Shown: piece by piece, positions 33,901-43,533 of the stretch | How positions within the stretch are numbered: the stretch's first letter is position 1 | Layout: every line of letters starts with the position of its first letter | Assembly: GCF_030696665.1 (NCBI RefSeq) | Contig: NZ_JAUYRV010000028.1 | Coordinates: forward strand, 62,001 to 126,000 | DNA from: Novosphingobium sp. | GTDB lineage: Bacteria; Pseudomonadota; Alphaproteobacteria; Sphingomonadales; Sphingomonadaceae | Direction of reading: 5' to 3' | DNA length: 64,000 nt | The notes under the pieces: model-generated | What the model was told of the DNA's origin: nothing | The model's database searches: none | The model's input: the letters and a program-made list of their open reading frames with translations, nothing else | Made by a program: the position numbers and the translations under genes

Positions 33901-35126
33901 GCCAGCATTTCCTTCAAAGGCACACCCGCGTCCGCCAGCATTTCAGGCGCGATGTGTGCGCGCGCTTCGACCAGCTTCTTGCCCTGCACATAGTCCTTGA
34001 CCATGTTCACGCAGTCGAGCGCAATCACCTTGCCGCCCTTGAGGTAGACTACCGAGAACGACCGCGTGGCCGGATCGCCGCGCAGCACCGCGTTATCGTG
34101 GCCGGTGGAAAGGCCGACGGTTTGCAGCTTGAGATCATACTGGTTCGACCAGAACCACGGCGTGGCCGAATAGGCCACCGGTGCGCCACAGATGTCCTTC
34201 GCCGCTGTCGTCGCCATGTCATTGGCGTTCTGCACCGATTCCAGCCGGATCACTGCACCGTCGGCGAAATCGTTGGCATGGGCTGCGCAATCGCCGATGG
34301 CGTAAACGTCGGGCAGCGAGGTGCGGCAGAATTCATCCACGTCCACGCCATTCCCGCCCGCAGCCCCGGCGATCAGCAGCGGCCCGATGCAGGGCACGAT
34401 GCCGATGCCCACGATCACGATGTCGGCGGGCACGATTGATCCGTCCTGCATTTTCACGCCGGTTACTTTGGTGCCGTCGCCCTCGATGCAGTCCATCGCT
34501 GCGCCCGTCCGCAAGTCCACGCCATGCGCGCGGTGTTCTGCCTGATAGAATTCCGAAAGCGCCTCTCCGGCCACGCGCGCCAGCACGCGCGGCAGCGCTT
34601 CCAGCAGCGTGACCGAGACATCGAATTTGGTCAGCACCGCTGCGGCTTCCAGCCCGATGTAGCCGCCACCGACGACCACAGCGCGCTTTGCCCCAGCATC
34701 AAGCTCGCGCATCAGCCTGTCGGCATCTTCCTTGGTGCGCACGGAATGCACGCCGACAAGGTCAGCGCCCATGCATGACAGCCGGCGCGGATCGCCGCCG
34801 GTTGCCCAGATGAGCTTGCCGTATTCGATCTCGGAACCATCACCAAGCTTGACCGTGTGCGCCGCCGGATCGAGTGAGACGACCTCGCTCGACAGCTTCA
34901 TCTCGATGCCCTTGTCCACCCAGAACTGCGCCGGGCGGATGCAGATGCGTTCGAACGTCTTCTCGCGCGCCAGGTATTCCTTGGACAGCGGCGGACGCTC
35001 ATAGGGAATCTCCGGTTCACGCCCGATGACCAGCACGCGGCCTTCAAAGCCGTTCTGGCGCAGCGCAATCGCTGCCTGCGCACCGCCGTGCCCGGCCCCC
35101 ACGATGATGACGTCTGCGTGTTCCAT
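33897..35126 (-). CDS. FAD-dependent ferredoxin/rubredoxin reductase
   Basis: 409 residues. Two Rossmann motifs, [18 protein letters not shown] near the start (FAD) and [13 protein letters not shown] around residue 150 (NAD), and the FAD-binding YAIGDCA place it with putidaredoxin/rubredoxin reductases of oxygenase systems. PPLSKEYL is a family signature. The start at 35126 has GGGAGG seven bases upstream. It could supply electrons to the P450 at 29000-30337, but the genes are about 3.6 kb apart and transcribed separately, so this is inference. Confidence 0.9.
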   Translation of the reverse strand: MEHADVIIVGAGHGGAQAAIALRQNGFEGRVLVIGREPEIPYERPPLSKEYLAREKTFERICIRPAQFWVDKGIEMKLSSEVVSLDPAAHTVKLGDGSEIEYGKLIWATGGDPRRLSCMGADLVGVHSVRTKEDADRLMRELDAGAKRAVVVGGGYIGLEAAAVLTKFDVSVTLLEALPRVLARVAGEALSEFYQAEHRAHGVDLRTGAAMDCIEGDGTKVTGVKMQDGSIVPADIVIVGIGIVPCIGPLLIAGAAGGNGVDVDEFCRTSLPDVYAIGDCAAHANDFADGAVIRLESVQNANDMATTAAKDICGAPVAYSATPWFWSNQYDLKLQTVGLSTGHDNAVLRGDPATRSFSVVYLKGGKVIALDCVNMVKDYVQGKKLVEARAHIAPEMLADAGVPLKEMLA

Positions 35127-35245
35127 GCGAATCCTCCCAGTTTCCATCTGCCGTTTGGCCAAAAGCGCCGTAGCGTCAACCGACCAGCGTCAAAAAGACC
35201 ATCGCTGCCAAGCAAAGATCGTCGCTTGCACGCACGCCAAGCTGC

Positions 35246-35260
35246 GGTATGCTATATACC
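35246..35260. promoter_or_regulatory. Inverted repeat GGTAT-N5-ATACC
   Basis: A short imperfect operator-like dyad in the divergent gap between the reductase and serine hydrolase genes; the spacer is GCTAT. It may be part of an A/T-rich promoter. Low confidence because the dyad is short. Confidence 0.3.
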
Positions 35261-35291
35261 ATAACACAAAACTGCCGGGAGTTGGGACACG

Positions 35292-36491
35292 ATGCGCATG
35301 AAAGCCGCCAGAACCATGATCGCAGCCTCGTTGGCCGCGCTTTGCCTGCCCGCCAGCGCGGAAGGTCCGCCGCCGCTGCCGCAGGATCCGGTCATCGCCA
35401 TGCGCCAACACTGGCTCGATGCCGACATCAACAGCTACAACTTCCGCAATTCGGCGCAGATCTTCGAAACGCGCACTGTCGCCAAGGGCGAACAGGTCTG
35501 GCCACTCGCCACCGGTCCTGCCGCCGCGATGCCCGCCGATTACGATGCATGGGCGCGCCGCACCTTCACCAACGCATTGCTGGTGATCCACGATGGCAAA
35601 GTGGTGTTCGAGGACTATCGCAACCGGACTGTGCCCGAGGACCGCTTCATCTCGTTCTCGATGGCCAAGACCATCACCGCCCTGTTGGTCGGCCTTGCGC
35701 TGGAAGATGGCAAGATCGGCTCGATCGATGATCCGGTCAGCCAATACGTGCCCGAACTGAAGGGCGGCGGGTACGAGGGCGTTTCGATCCGCCACCTGCT
35801 GCAGATGCGCTCGGGCGTGGCCTATGAAGAGCGCTACGATTTCGGTGCGAACCCCAGCCTCGCCGCGCTGATCCACATGAACGCCATCGTGGCCAACAAG
35901 GAGCGCTTTGCCGACCGCGCGCGCACCGTCGGCAAGGCCACCGCCCCCGGCAGCCGCTTCAACTACGCCACACTCGATACCGCCGTGCTCGGCTGGGTGC
36001 TGGAACGCGCCACAGGTGAAAAACTTGCCCCTTACATGAGCCGCCGCCTGTGGCAGCCGCTGGGCGCCGAGGCCGATGGCTTCTTCATCGCCGATGGGCC
36101 GGAAGGAGTGGGCCGCGAATTGTCCGGCATGGGTTACAACGCCCGCCTGCGCGATTTCGGGCGGATCGGGCTGATGCTGTTGAACAAGGGCAAGGTTGAC
36201 GGGCGGCAGGTCGTGCCTGAAAGCTGGGTCACGCAGGCCACCACTATGGTGCCTTTCGATCCCACAGCGGCCAAGCCCACCCGCGATGCCTATGGGTTCC
36301 AGATCTGGAAGCTGGACGCAGAACCGGGTGCCTATTCCGCCATCGGCCTCGCCGGACAGTTCATCTATGTTCACCCGGCCAGCAATACGGTGATCGTCAA
36401 GCTCAGCCACTTCCCCAACCCGGAACCCGCAGGCGTGGTGGACGAGACGGTCAAGGGCTTCCACGCCATCATTGCCGGTCTGAAAAAGTAG
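35292..36491 (+). CDS. Beta-lactamase-fold serine hydrolase
   Basis: 399 residues with a signal peptide (AARTMIAASLAALCLPASA, cleavage near residue 23). Class C beta-lactamase/esterase fold. The SxxK is S123-M-A-K126 in ISFSMAKTIT; the Tyr of the next motif lies in FNYATLDT (YAT rather than YxN), so true beta-lactamase activity is not implied. Related enzymes include 6-aminohexanoate-dimer hydrolase and esterases. GGGAG and GGGAC stand upstream of two possible starts (35292 and 35298). The substrate is unknown. Confidence 0.88.
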   Translation: MRMKAARTMIAASLAALCLPASAEGPPPLPQDPVIAMRQHWLDADINSYNFRNSAQIFETRTVAKGEQVWPLATGPAAAMPADYDAWARRTFTNALLVIHDGKVVFEDYRNRTVPEDRFISFSMAKTITALLVGLALEDGKIGSIDDPVSQYVPELKGGGYEGVSIRHLLQMRSGVAYEERYDFGANPSLAALIHMNAIVANKERFADRARTVGKATAPGSRFNYATLDTAVLGWVLERATGEKLAPYMSRRLWQPLGAEADGFFIADGPEGVGRELSGMGYNARLRDFGRIGLMLLNKGKVDGRQVVPESWVTQATTMVPFDPTAAKPTRDAYGFQIWKLDAEPGAYSAIGLAGQFIYVHPASNTVIVKLSHFPNPEPAGVVDETVKGFHAIIAGLKK

Positions 36492-36494
36492 CCG

Positions 36495-37103
36495 TCAAAC
36501 TTCGATAATCGTCGCTGCGAGCCGCTCCACTTCGGCGCGGTCGTGGCTGACGTAGAGGATCGGCAGGCCCACTTCATCGCGCAATCGCTCGATCACGCGC
36601 AGCACGTCCTCGCGTCGCGCGCGGTCGAGGCCGGTCAGCGGCTCGTCCATCAGCAGGAAGCGCGGATTGCTTAGCAGCGCGCGCCCGATGGCCACACGCT
36701 GCGCTTCCCCGCCCGAAAGCGAGCGCGGCCAGCGGTCGAGCAGATGCGCGATGCCGAGAAACTGCGCCGCGTCTTCCAGCGTCATCAGGCCTTCGCCGCG
36801 CATCCCATAGGCGAGATTGGCGCGCACCCGCAGATGCGGGAACAGCCGCGCATCCTGAAAGACATAGCCCGCGCGCCGCGCCTGCACCGGCACGTCAACG
36901 CCGCTCGCGCTGTCGAACAGCACTTCGCCGCCCACCGCCACGCGCCCAGCATCGGGTTTCAGCAGCCCAGCCACCATGTTCAGCACCGACGTTTTGCCCG
37001 CACCCGAAGGCCCGAACAACGCGGTAAGTCCACCGCCTGTCTGAAACCCACAGGCCACCACGGTATCGCCAAGCCGCCGTTCCACCGCCACGTCAAAGGA
37101 CAT
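36495..37103 (-). CDS. modC: Molybdate ABC transporter ATP-binding protein ModC, short form
   Basis: 202 residues against the usual 350-370. The ABC domain is complete (Walker A FGPSGAGKTS, signature SLSGGEAQRVAIG, Walker B LLMDEPLTGLD), but the C-terminal molybdate-binding MOP/TOBE domain is missing. The stop comes right after the H-loop region (YVSHDRAEVERL), so this is a natural short form rather than an assembly error by the look of it. It overlaps modB by 11 bases. Confidence 0.93.
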   Translation of the reverse strand: MSFDVAVERRLGDTVVACGFQTGGGLTALFGPSGAGKTSVLNMVAGLLKPDAGRVAVGGEVLFDSASGVDVPVQARRAGYVFQDARLFPHLRVRANLAYGMRGEGLMTLEDAAQFLGIAHLLDRWPRSLSGGEAQRVAIGRALLSNPRFLLMDEPLTGLDRARREDVLRVIERLRDEVGLPILYVSHDRAEVERLAATIIEV

Positions 37104-37782
37104 GCGTGGCCCTCCCCATACGCCGCGCCATCACTTCGGACACGACCAGCGCGGCGAGCGAAAGCAGCACCGAAACGACTGCCAACCGCGTCACCACAGC
37201 CTCTCCCCCCGGAACCTGAAGTGCACTGTAGATTGCCAGCGGCAGCGTCTGCGTTTCGCCGGGAATGTTGGAAACAAAGGTAATTGTCGCCCCAAACTCG
37301 CCCAAGGACCGCGCGAACCCCAGCACTGCACCCGCCACCACGCCCGGCAGCGCCAGCGGCAAAGTCAGTGTGCAGAACACGCGCCAGCGCGATGCACCCA
37401 GCGTCATCGCCGCCGCTTCCAACCGCAGATCTACCGCCTCAATCGAAAGCCGCATGGCCCGCACCATCAGTGGCAGCGCCATGACCGCCGCCGCCAGCGC
37501 CGCCCCGGTCCAGCGGAACATGAATGTCACGCCCAGCGTCGCCTCGAGCCAGCGCCCCGCCGGACCCTGCGGCCCGAAGGCCAGCAGCAGCAGCCAGCCT
37601 GTGACCACCGGCGGCAGCACCAGCGGCAGATGCACCACGGCATCAAGCAACACCAACCCCGCAAAGCGCCCGCGCGCCAAGACCCAGGCCAGCGCGAAGG
37701 CCAGCGGCAGGCACACCCCCACCGCCACCGCGCTGACTTTCAGCGAAAGCCAGACGATGCCCCAGATGTCAGGCTCCATCAC
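37093..37782 (-). CDS. modB: Molybdate ABC transporter permease ModB
   Basis: 229 residues with about five membrane helices. The EAA loop is in LRLEAAAMTLGASRWRVFCTLTLPLALPGVVAG, which docks on ModC. Conserved DLRLEAAA and GEFGATITFVSNIPGETQTLPLAIY are ModB signatures. It lies between modA and modC with overlaps (37779-37782 and 37093-37103). Confidence 0.95.
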   Translation of the reverse strand: MMEPDIWGIVWLSLKVSAVAVGVCLPLAFALAWVLARGRFAGLVLLDAVVHLPLVLPPVVTGWLLLLAFGPQGPAGRWLEATLGVTFMFRWTGAALAAAVMALPLMVRAMRLSIEAVDLRLEAAAMTLGASRWRVFCTLTLPLALPGVVAGAVLGFARSLGEFGATITFVSNIPGETQTLPLAIYSALQVPGGEAVVTRLAVVSVLLSLAALVVSEVMARRMGRATHVL

Positions 37783-38546
37783 CGACCGCCAAACCCGCGC
37801 CGCGCCAGAATCGCCCGCCCCTCGCGCGAGATCAGGAACCGCCGAAACGCGTCAGCCTCACGGTGCGCCGAAGCCTTGAGCAGCGCCACCGGATAGGTAA
37901 TCGGCGGATGGCTGCCAGCCGGAAACACACCCACCACGCGCACGCCCTTCGAAGCTCTTGCATCGGTCGCATAGACGATCCCCAGCGGCGCAGCCCCGCG
38001 TTCGACCAGAGCCAGCGCAGCGCGCACATTCTCCGCCGCCGCCACCCTGCCCGCCACGCCGTTCCACACGCCGAGCGAAATCAGCGCCTCGCGCCCATAA
38101 CGCCCTGCTGGAACCGCCGCCGGATCGGCCATCGCCAACCGCCCGTTGCCCAGCGCCCGCGCCAAGGGAAACCCGCGCCGAATGCCCAGTGTGACCTTGC
38201 TCGCAGCAGGCGCAATCAGCACCAGCCGGTTCTCGGTCAACCGCGCCCGCGTGCCCGCGCGCAGCAGGCCCTTGCCCTGCAGATACTGCATCCACTCTTC
38301 GTCAGCCGAGGCAAACAAATCGGCCCGTGCGCCAGCCTCAACCTGTCGCGCCAACGCAGAGGACGCAGCAAAGGACAACACCGGCCGCGCATGACCCTTG
38401 GCCGCCCAGCGATCCGCTGCATCGTTCAGCGCTTCCTGAAGGCTCGCCGCCGCCAGCACCAGCGGCCCGCGCGTCTGCGCTGCCACCGGGGTTTGGCCCG
38501 CCGCCATCAGAACCAGCGCCATAACAGCGCGGACAAGACCTCTCAT
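37779..38546 (-). CDS. modA: Molybdate-binding periplasmic protein ModA
   Basis: 255 residues. The signal peptide (MALVLMAAGQTPVAA) is followed by the type II binding fold. FAASSALARQVEAGARADLFASADEEWM is the anion-binding signature, and GIVYATDARA is typical of ModA. It delivers molybdate or tungstate to ModBC. No ModE is encoded here. Upstream, a short GCGT..ACGC dyad around TATATAG (38571-38590) could be a ModE-type site, but that is weak. Confidence 0.93.
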   Translation of the reverse strand: MRGLVRAVMALVLMAAGQTPVAAQTRGPLVLAAASLQEALNDAADRWAAKGHARPVLSFAASSALARQVEAGARADLFASADEEWMQYLQGKGLLRAGTRARLTENRLVLIAPAASKVTLGIRRGFPLARALGNGRLAMADPAAVPAGRYGREALISLGVWNGVAGRVAAAENVRAALALVERGAAPLGIVYATDARASKGVRVVGVFPAGSHPPITYPVALLKASAHREADAFRRFLISREGRAILARRGFGGR

Positions 38547-38624
38547 GCAATCTCCGGCAAGCTATGTCCGGGCGTATATAGTACAAACGCGCCCCGACCA
38601 AGCTGTCTTGCCGTCCAAGCCGCC

Positions 38625-41600
38625 TTACCGCCCCAGCAACGTCCGCGCCTGACTTGCCACTTGGGCCAGCATGGCAGGTGCCACAGCCGGAGCCGCCTGC
38701 GCCCGTGCCACCAAACTGCGGAATTGCTTCACCGCCGCCGCATTCGCGCCCAGCCAGTCGCCCACGAACGTGTCGGGCGAAACGCCGTTTGAACGGGCCA
38801 GAAAGTCCAGCCGCATCTGTTCAAAATCGCGCGACAGCCCGGCCACCAGCAGGCGTTCCCACGGATCGGACGGGTTCATCCGCCGCGCCGCCTGTTGCGC
38901 CCAGTCCAGCCCGAGCGTTGCACCAAGATCGGCAAAGGCCCCGGTCAGCGCGGCGGCATCCACGTTCAGCTCGCCCGCCAGATGGGCGAGTCCCACCGCA
39001 CCGTCCATATCGTAAAGATGCACCAGCCGCGCCGCGATGGCCGCAGGGGCACCGGCTGTTGCCAGTTCATCGGCCATCACCCGCGCCTGTTCCTGCGCTT
39101 CACCCCGCAGCAATTGCGCCGCCGTGTGCGAAAGCAGGCCCACGCCGCCAAACAGATCCTCGATCAGATCGCCCGGCTGCATCGAACCGTGCCCGGCACG
39201 CAGCACATCGGCAATATGCCCGCGCAGGCCCTGCGCCGTCCGCTCGAACAGCGCCAGTCGCAGTGTTTCAGGCATATCCGCCGTATCAAGCATGTCCCAG
39301 GTCTTGCGCAGATCCAGCAACCGCTCCGCCGCCACAAACGCCGCCGAAATCTGCGCCAGCGAAACGCCTTCCTCTTCGCACAGTTCGAAGGGCATGACCG
39401 GGCCAAGCCGGTTGATCACGCGGTTGGCCAGCTTGGTCGCGATGATCTCGCGGCGCAGGCGGTGGTGCGTGATCTCGTCCTCAAAGGCTTCCTGCATCTG
39501 CGGCGGGAAGGCCGCGATCAGTTCTTCCTCCAGCACCGGATCATCGACCACGGTGCTTTCCTCAAGCTCCCGCTGCAGCACCAGCTTGCTGCTGGAAAGC
39601 AGTACCGCCAGTTCGGGCCGGGTCAGCCCCTGCCCTGCCGCGGCACGCCGGGCGAGGTCTTCCGCGCCCGCCAACCCTTCGGTCTTGCGGTCCAGGTCGC
39701 CGCCCTCTTCCAGCACGTCGATCAGGCGTGACCACGATGGCATCGCCGCCGCCCCGCCGCGCTCGGCAATGGACAGCGCCAAAGCCTGAAGCCGGTTATC
39801 CTCCAGCACCAGATGCGCCACGTCCTCGGTCATCGACACCAGCAGTTCGACGCGGGCATCCTCGGTCAACTTGCCCGACCGCTTCGCCGCCGCCAGCGCG
39901 ATCTTGATGTTCACTTCGTTGTCCGAACAATCGACGCCTGCCGAATTGTCGATGAAGTCGGTGTTGATCCGGCCGCCGTGGAGGGAAAATTCGATCCGCG
40001 CCGCCTGCGTGGTGCCCAGATTGGCCCCTTCGCCGATCACCTTGGCGCGCACTTCATCTGCCGAAACACGCACCGAATCGTTTGAAGGGTCGCCCACGTC
40101 GACGTTATTCTGGGTGCTGGCTTTCACATACGTGCCGATGCCGCCGAACCACATCAGGTCCACTTGCGCGCGCAGGATGGCGGTGATCAGCGAATCCGGG
40201 TCGATTTCCGCCACGTCCAGATCAAGCATCGCCTGAATCTCAGGCGAAAGCGGAATCGCCTTCATCGAACGCGGAAAGACCCCGCCGCCTGCGGAAATCA
40301 GGCTCTTGTCATAGTCGTCCCAGCTGGAGCGTGGCAGCGCAAACATGCGCGCGCGTTCGTCCCAGCTCTTGGCCGGATCGGGTTCTGGATCGAGGAAGAT
40401 GTGGCGGTGATCAAACGCCGCCACCACTTTCAGTGCCTTGGACAGCAGCATGCCGTTGCCGAACACGTCGCCCGACATATCGCCGCAACCCGCCACACGC
40501 ACCGACTCGCTCTGCACGTCCACGCCCAGTTCCAGGAAGTGCCGACGGACCGAAAGCCATGCGCCCTTGGCGGTGATGCCCATTGCCTTGTGATCGTACC
40601 CCTTCGATCCGCCGCTGGCGAACGCATCGTCGAGCCAGAAGTCGCGTGATTCGGCGATGGCATTGGCCACGTCAGAGAAAGTCGCCGTGCCCTTGTCCGC
40701 GGCGACCACGAAGTACGGGTCTTCGCCATCGCGCACCACCACGGCATCGGGATGGACCACCGCGCCTTCGACGATGTTGTCGGTCAGCGAAAGCAGCGTG
40801 CGGATGAATACCTGATAGCTGGCCTTGCCCTCGGCCAGCCAGCCTTCGCGGTCGCGCACGGGATCGGGCAAGTGCTTGGGATAGAAGCCGCCCTTGGCCC
40901 CGGTCGGCACGATCACCGCATTCTTCACGCGCTGTGCCTTCATCAGGCCGAGCACTTCGGTGCGGAAATCGTCGCGCCGGTCGGACCAGCGCAAACCGCC
41001 GCGCGCCACCGGCCCAGCGCGCAGATGGATGCCCTCAACGCGCGGCGAATAGACGAAGATTTCGCGCCACGGCAGCGGCTTGGGCAGGCCCGGAACCATT
41101 GCGGAATCGATCTTGAACGCCAGCGCCTCAGCCGCTGCAGGGGCAAAGGCATTGGTCCGCAGGATCGCACCCACCAGCGCGCGGAACTGGCGCAGCAGGC
41201 GGTCGTCGTTGATCGCGGCCACCCCGGCAAGGCCCGTCTTGATGCGCTCCTCAGCCTCGGCAAAAGCCGCATCGCGGTCACCGGTGACTGCCGGATCTTG
41301 GCGCGCCACGAACGCATCGATCAGCCCGCGCGTCACGGCAGGCGCGTTCTTCAGCGCTTCCACCACGGTCGGAATGCCAAAGGTCATGCCCGCCTGCCGC
41401 AGATAGCGGTAGAACGCGCGCAGCCAGTTGGCCTCGGTCGCAGTAAGGCCCGTGGCGACGATCAGGCGGTTGAACGCATCGTCCTCCGCCGCGCCATTCA
41501 GCACCGCCGCCAGCGATCCTTCGATGGATTCGGCGCGCGCCAGCAGATCGTCCACCGATGTATCCACCGGGTGCGAAACGAGGAAATCGTGGATGTAGCC

Positions 41601-43295
41601 CAGACGCCCGCCATCGAGCGGCGTCGGCATTTCTTCCAGCACGCGAAAGCCAAAGTTTTCCAGCACCGGCACCGCATCGGACAGCACGATGGCCCCTTCG
41701 CGCTGATACAGCTTCAGCCGCAATGCCAGTTCGCTGGTGTTGCGATGCAGGCGCGCGGCGCGGCGTGGGGCCTTGCTGCCCGAAAGCGTGCGCAGCACGC
41801 GGATGTCGCAGGCGGCCTCGGCTGGGCCGGATGCATTGCGATAGGAAATCGGGAAAGCATCGGCATAGCGCGCGGCGATGGCTGCGGCGCGCGAGGGTTC
41901 CTCGGTTGCCGCAAGTTCGGTTTCCACTGCGCCTGCCCAGCCGCGCACCATCGATTGCAATTGCAGGTCCAACGCATCTTCATCGACAGGGGCGTCTTGT
42001 TCGCGCACATCCAGCACAAAGCGCAGCATGGCGAGCGTGCTGCCGTCGACTTGCAGCGCCCAATCAAGCACTTGCGCGCCTACAGCGCTTTCCAGCATGG
42101 CCATGATCGAAAGCCGCACTTCGGTGGACAGCACATCGCGCGGCAGCCACACGAACGCGAACATATGCCGGGCCAACGGCGCTTCCACCAGCGCAAGGCG
42201 CGGGCGGGGGCGGTCCACCAGGCTCATCGTCGCGGTGACAACGCGCTCAAGATCGGCCTCGGCGAATGAGATCAACAGATCGTGCGGCAGCGCGGTCAAA
42301 GCATGGACCAGCGCCTTGCCGGCGTGGCCGTTGGGGGAAAATCCGAACTTGTCCATCAGCTCGGAAAGCTGTGTGCGCAGACGCGGAATGCGGTCCGGCG
42401 CAGCGCCCAGCGCGGCGCTGGTCCACACGCCCGCGTGGACGGAAAGCGCCACCACCGTGCCGCCCTCGATGCGCGGCACGATGAACAGGTCCAGCGGCAC
42501 GCGGCGATGCACATTGGCGATGCGGTTCGCCTTGACGATCAGCGGCGCACGGCCCTTCCCGCTTTCAAACCACGCAAACGCGCGGGCATAGGACGAGGCG
42601 GCCAACAGGCTGCGGTCGCTCGCGCGGCAGATGCCTAGCGGCTTTTCCTCAGTGCCATCGCGCAGGCGAGTCACGCTGCCCAGTTGCGTGAGCATCCCGT
42701 CGGCCAGCCAGCGCAGCAGCGCCGCGCCTTCGGGATCGGCCAGCCCATCGGCATCGGCGCGCATCGCCGCCTGCATCATCGGCCAATCGGCGACGGCGGC
42801 GCGGACATCGGCCAGCGTTTCATCCAGCGCGGCAATCAGCGCGCGACGCTGGCGCGCATCGGCGCGTTCGGTTTCGAGGTAGACGATCGATTCGCGGCGC
42901 TCTCCGCTGGCATCGCCTGCCGGAAGATCGGTCAGCTTCCCTTCGGCATCGCGGCGCACGGCGGTGACGGGGTGGACCAGACGGTCGATGGTCAATCCTT
43001 GCGCAGTGATCGCAGAAGTAATTGAATCAACCAGGAAAGGCATGTCATCGTTGATGACCGCAATGCGCAAATGCCGCTCGGCACTGCCGGTTCCGCTGAC
43101 GCTTTCGATGGCAATGGCCGGATCGCTGCCCTTGCGGATGGCAGCGGCCCCGGCAGCGAAGCGGGCGGCTTCGGCAAGGCGCGCGTTGTCGAAATCGCGG
43201 GCTTCATCGGGCAGCAGCGCTGCGGCGAAGCGCTCGGCGAGGGCGAAAGCGAGTGTGTCGGCGGGTTCGGACACGGTTGCGGATGTTGACGCCAT
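38625..43295 (-). CDS. gdhB: NAD-specific glutamate dehydrogenase, large (GDH180-type)
   Basis: 1556 residues. It oxidises glutamate to 2-oxoglutarate and ammonia with NAD, a catabolic enzyme mostly found in proteobacteria. The N-terminal 700 residues are regulatory; the catalytic dehydrogenase core lies around residues 800-1250 and includes GIHLRAGPVARGGLRWSDRRDDFRTEVLGLMKAQ, IVPTGAKGGFY and AGCGDMSGDVFGNGM. The start at 43295 (MASTSATVSEPAD) is chosen over one 111 bases upstream. A strong TATAAT-like box and a leader hairpin lie in front. Symbol gdhB is used by analogy with Pseudomonas. Confidence 0.95.
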   Translation of the reverse strand: MASTSATVSEPADTLAFALAERFAAALLPDEARDFDNARLAEAARFAAGAAAIRKGSDPAIAIESVSGTGSAERHLRIAVINDDMPFLVDSITSAITAQGLTIDRLVHPVTAVRRDAEGKLTDLPAGDASGERRESIVYLETERADARQRRALIAALDETLADVRAAVADWPMMQAAMRADADGLADPEGAALLRWLADGMLTQLGSVTRLRDGTEEKPLGICRASDRSLLAASSYARAFAWFESGKGRAPLIVKANRIANVHRRVPLDLFIVPRIEGGTVVALSVHAGVWTSAALGAAPDRIPRLRTQLSELMDKFGFSPNGHAGKALVHALTALPHDLLISFAEADLERVVTATMSLVDRPRPRLALVEAPLARHMFAFVWLPRDVLSTEVRLSIMAMLESAVGAQVLDWALQVDGSTLAMLRFVLDVREQDAPVDEDALDLQLQSMVRGWAGAVETELAATEEPSRAAAIAARYADAFPISYRNASGPAEAACDIRVLRTLSGSKAPRRAARLHRNTSELALRLKLYQREGAIVLSDAVPVLENFGFRVLEEMPTPLDGGRLGYIHDFLVSHPVDTSVDDLLARAESIEGSLAAVLNGAAEDDAFNRLIVATGLTATEANWLRAFYRYLRQAGMTFGIPTVVEALKNAPAVTRGLIDAFVARQDPAVTGDRDAAFAEAEERIKTGLAGVAAINDDRLLRQFRALVGAILRTNAFAPAAAEALAFKIDSAMVPGLPKPLPWREIFVYSPRVEGIHLRAGPVARGGLRWSDRRDDFRTEVLGLMKAQRVKNAVIVPTGAKGGFYPKHLPDPVRDREGWLAEGKASYQVFIRTLLSLTDNIVEGAVVHPDAVVVRDGEDPYFVVAADKGTATFSDVANAIAESRDFWLDDAFASGGSKGYDHKAMGITAKGAWLSVRRHFLELGVDVQSESVRVAGCGDMSGDVFGNGMLLSKALKVVAAFDHRHIFLDPEPDPAKSWDERARMFALPRSSWDDYDKSLISAGGGVFPRSMKAIPLSPEIQAMLDLDVAEIDPDSLITAILRAQVDLMWFGGIGTYVKASTQNNVDVGDPSNDSVRVSADEVRAKVIGEGANLGTTQAARIEFSLHGGRINTDFIDNSAGVDCSDNEVNIKIALAAAKRSGKLTEDARVELLVSMTEDVAHLVLEDNRLQALALSIAERGGAAAMPSWSRLIDVLEEGGDLDRKTEGLAGAEDLARRAAAGQGLTRPELAVLLSSSKLVLQRELEESTVVDDPVLEEELIAAFPPQMQEAFEDEITHHRLRREIIATKLANRVINRLGPVMPFELCEEEGVSLAQISAAFVAAERLLDLRKTWDMLDTADMPETLRLALFERTAQGLRGHIADVLRAGHGSMQPGDLIEDLFGGVGLLSHTAAQLLRGEAQEQARVMADELATAGAPAAIAARLVHLYDMDGAVGLAHLAGELNVDAAALTGAFADLGATLGLDWAQQAARRMNPSDPWERLLVAGLSRDFEQMRLDFLARSNGVSPDTFVGDWLGANAAAVKQFRSLVARAQAAPAVAPAMLAQVASQARTLLGR

Positions 43296-43319
43296 GACGT
43301 TTTTCCGGCTCTCCAGCGA

Positions 43320-43350
43320 GAGAGGATTGTTACCCTCTCTTGTAATTATA
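43320..43350 (-). promoter_or_regulatory. gdh promoter -10 and leader hairpin
   Basis: On the minus strand TATAAT (43345-43350) is a perfect -10, although no clear -35 stands 17 bp upstream. A few bases further the transcript would fold GAGAGG-GTAACAAT-CCTCTC (43320-43339). A role in control is possible but not shown. Confidence 0.45.
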
Positions 43351-43533
43351 GAATACAGTCTTGTATCATTGTTCCACATGCTAATCCAGACGGCGCGAAG
43401 CGACAAGTCCGGTTCACTGGCGTGGACGGCTTAACCTGCGGTTGTAACCCTTAGGGCGGATAATGGTGCCGCAGCGTTGCGTTTGCGTGTCGTGTTGTGC
43501 GCCCAAGTGCAGTTAGGTGCATCTAGGTGCTGT

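Noticed and set aside
40752..42269. 505-codon open frame on the plus strand opposite the glutamate dehydrogenase gene
   Set aside because: Its translation is Arg/His-rich with no motif and is fully contained in the dehydrogenase coding region.
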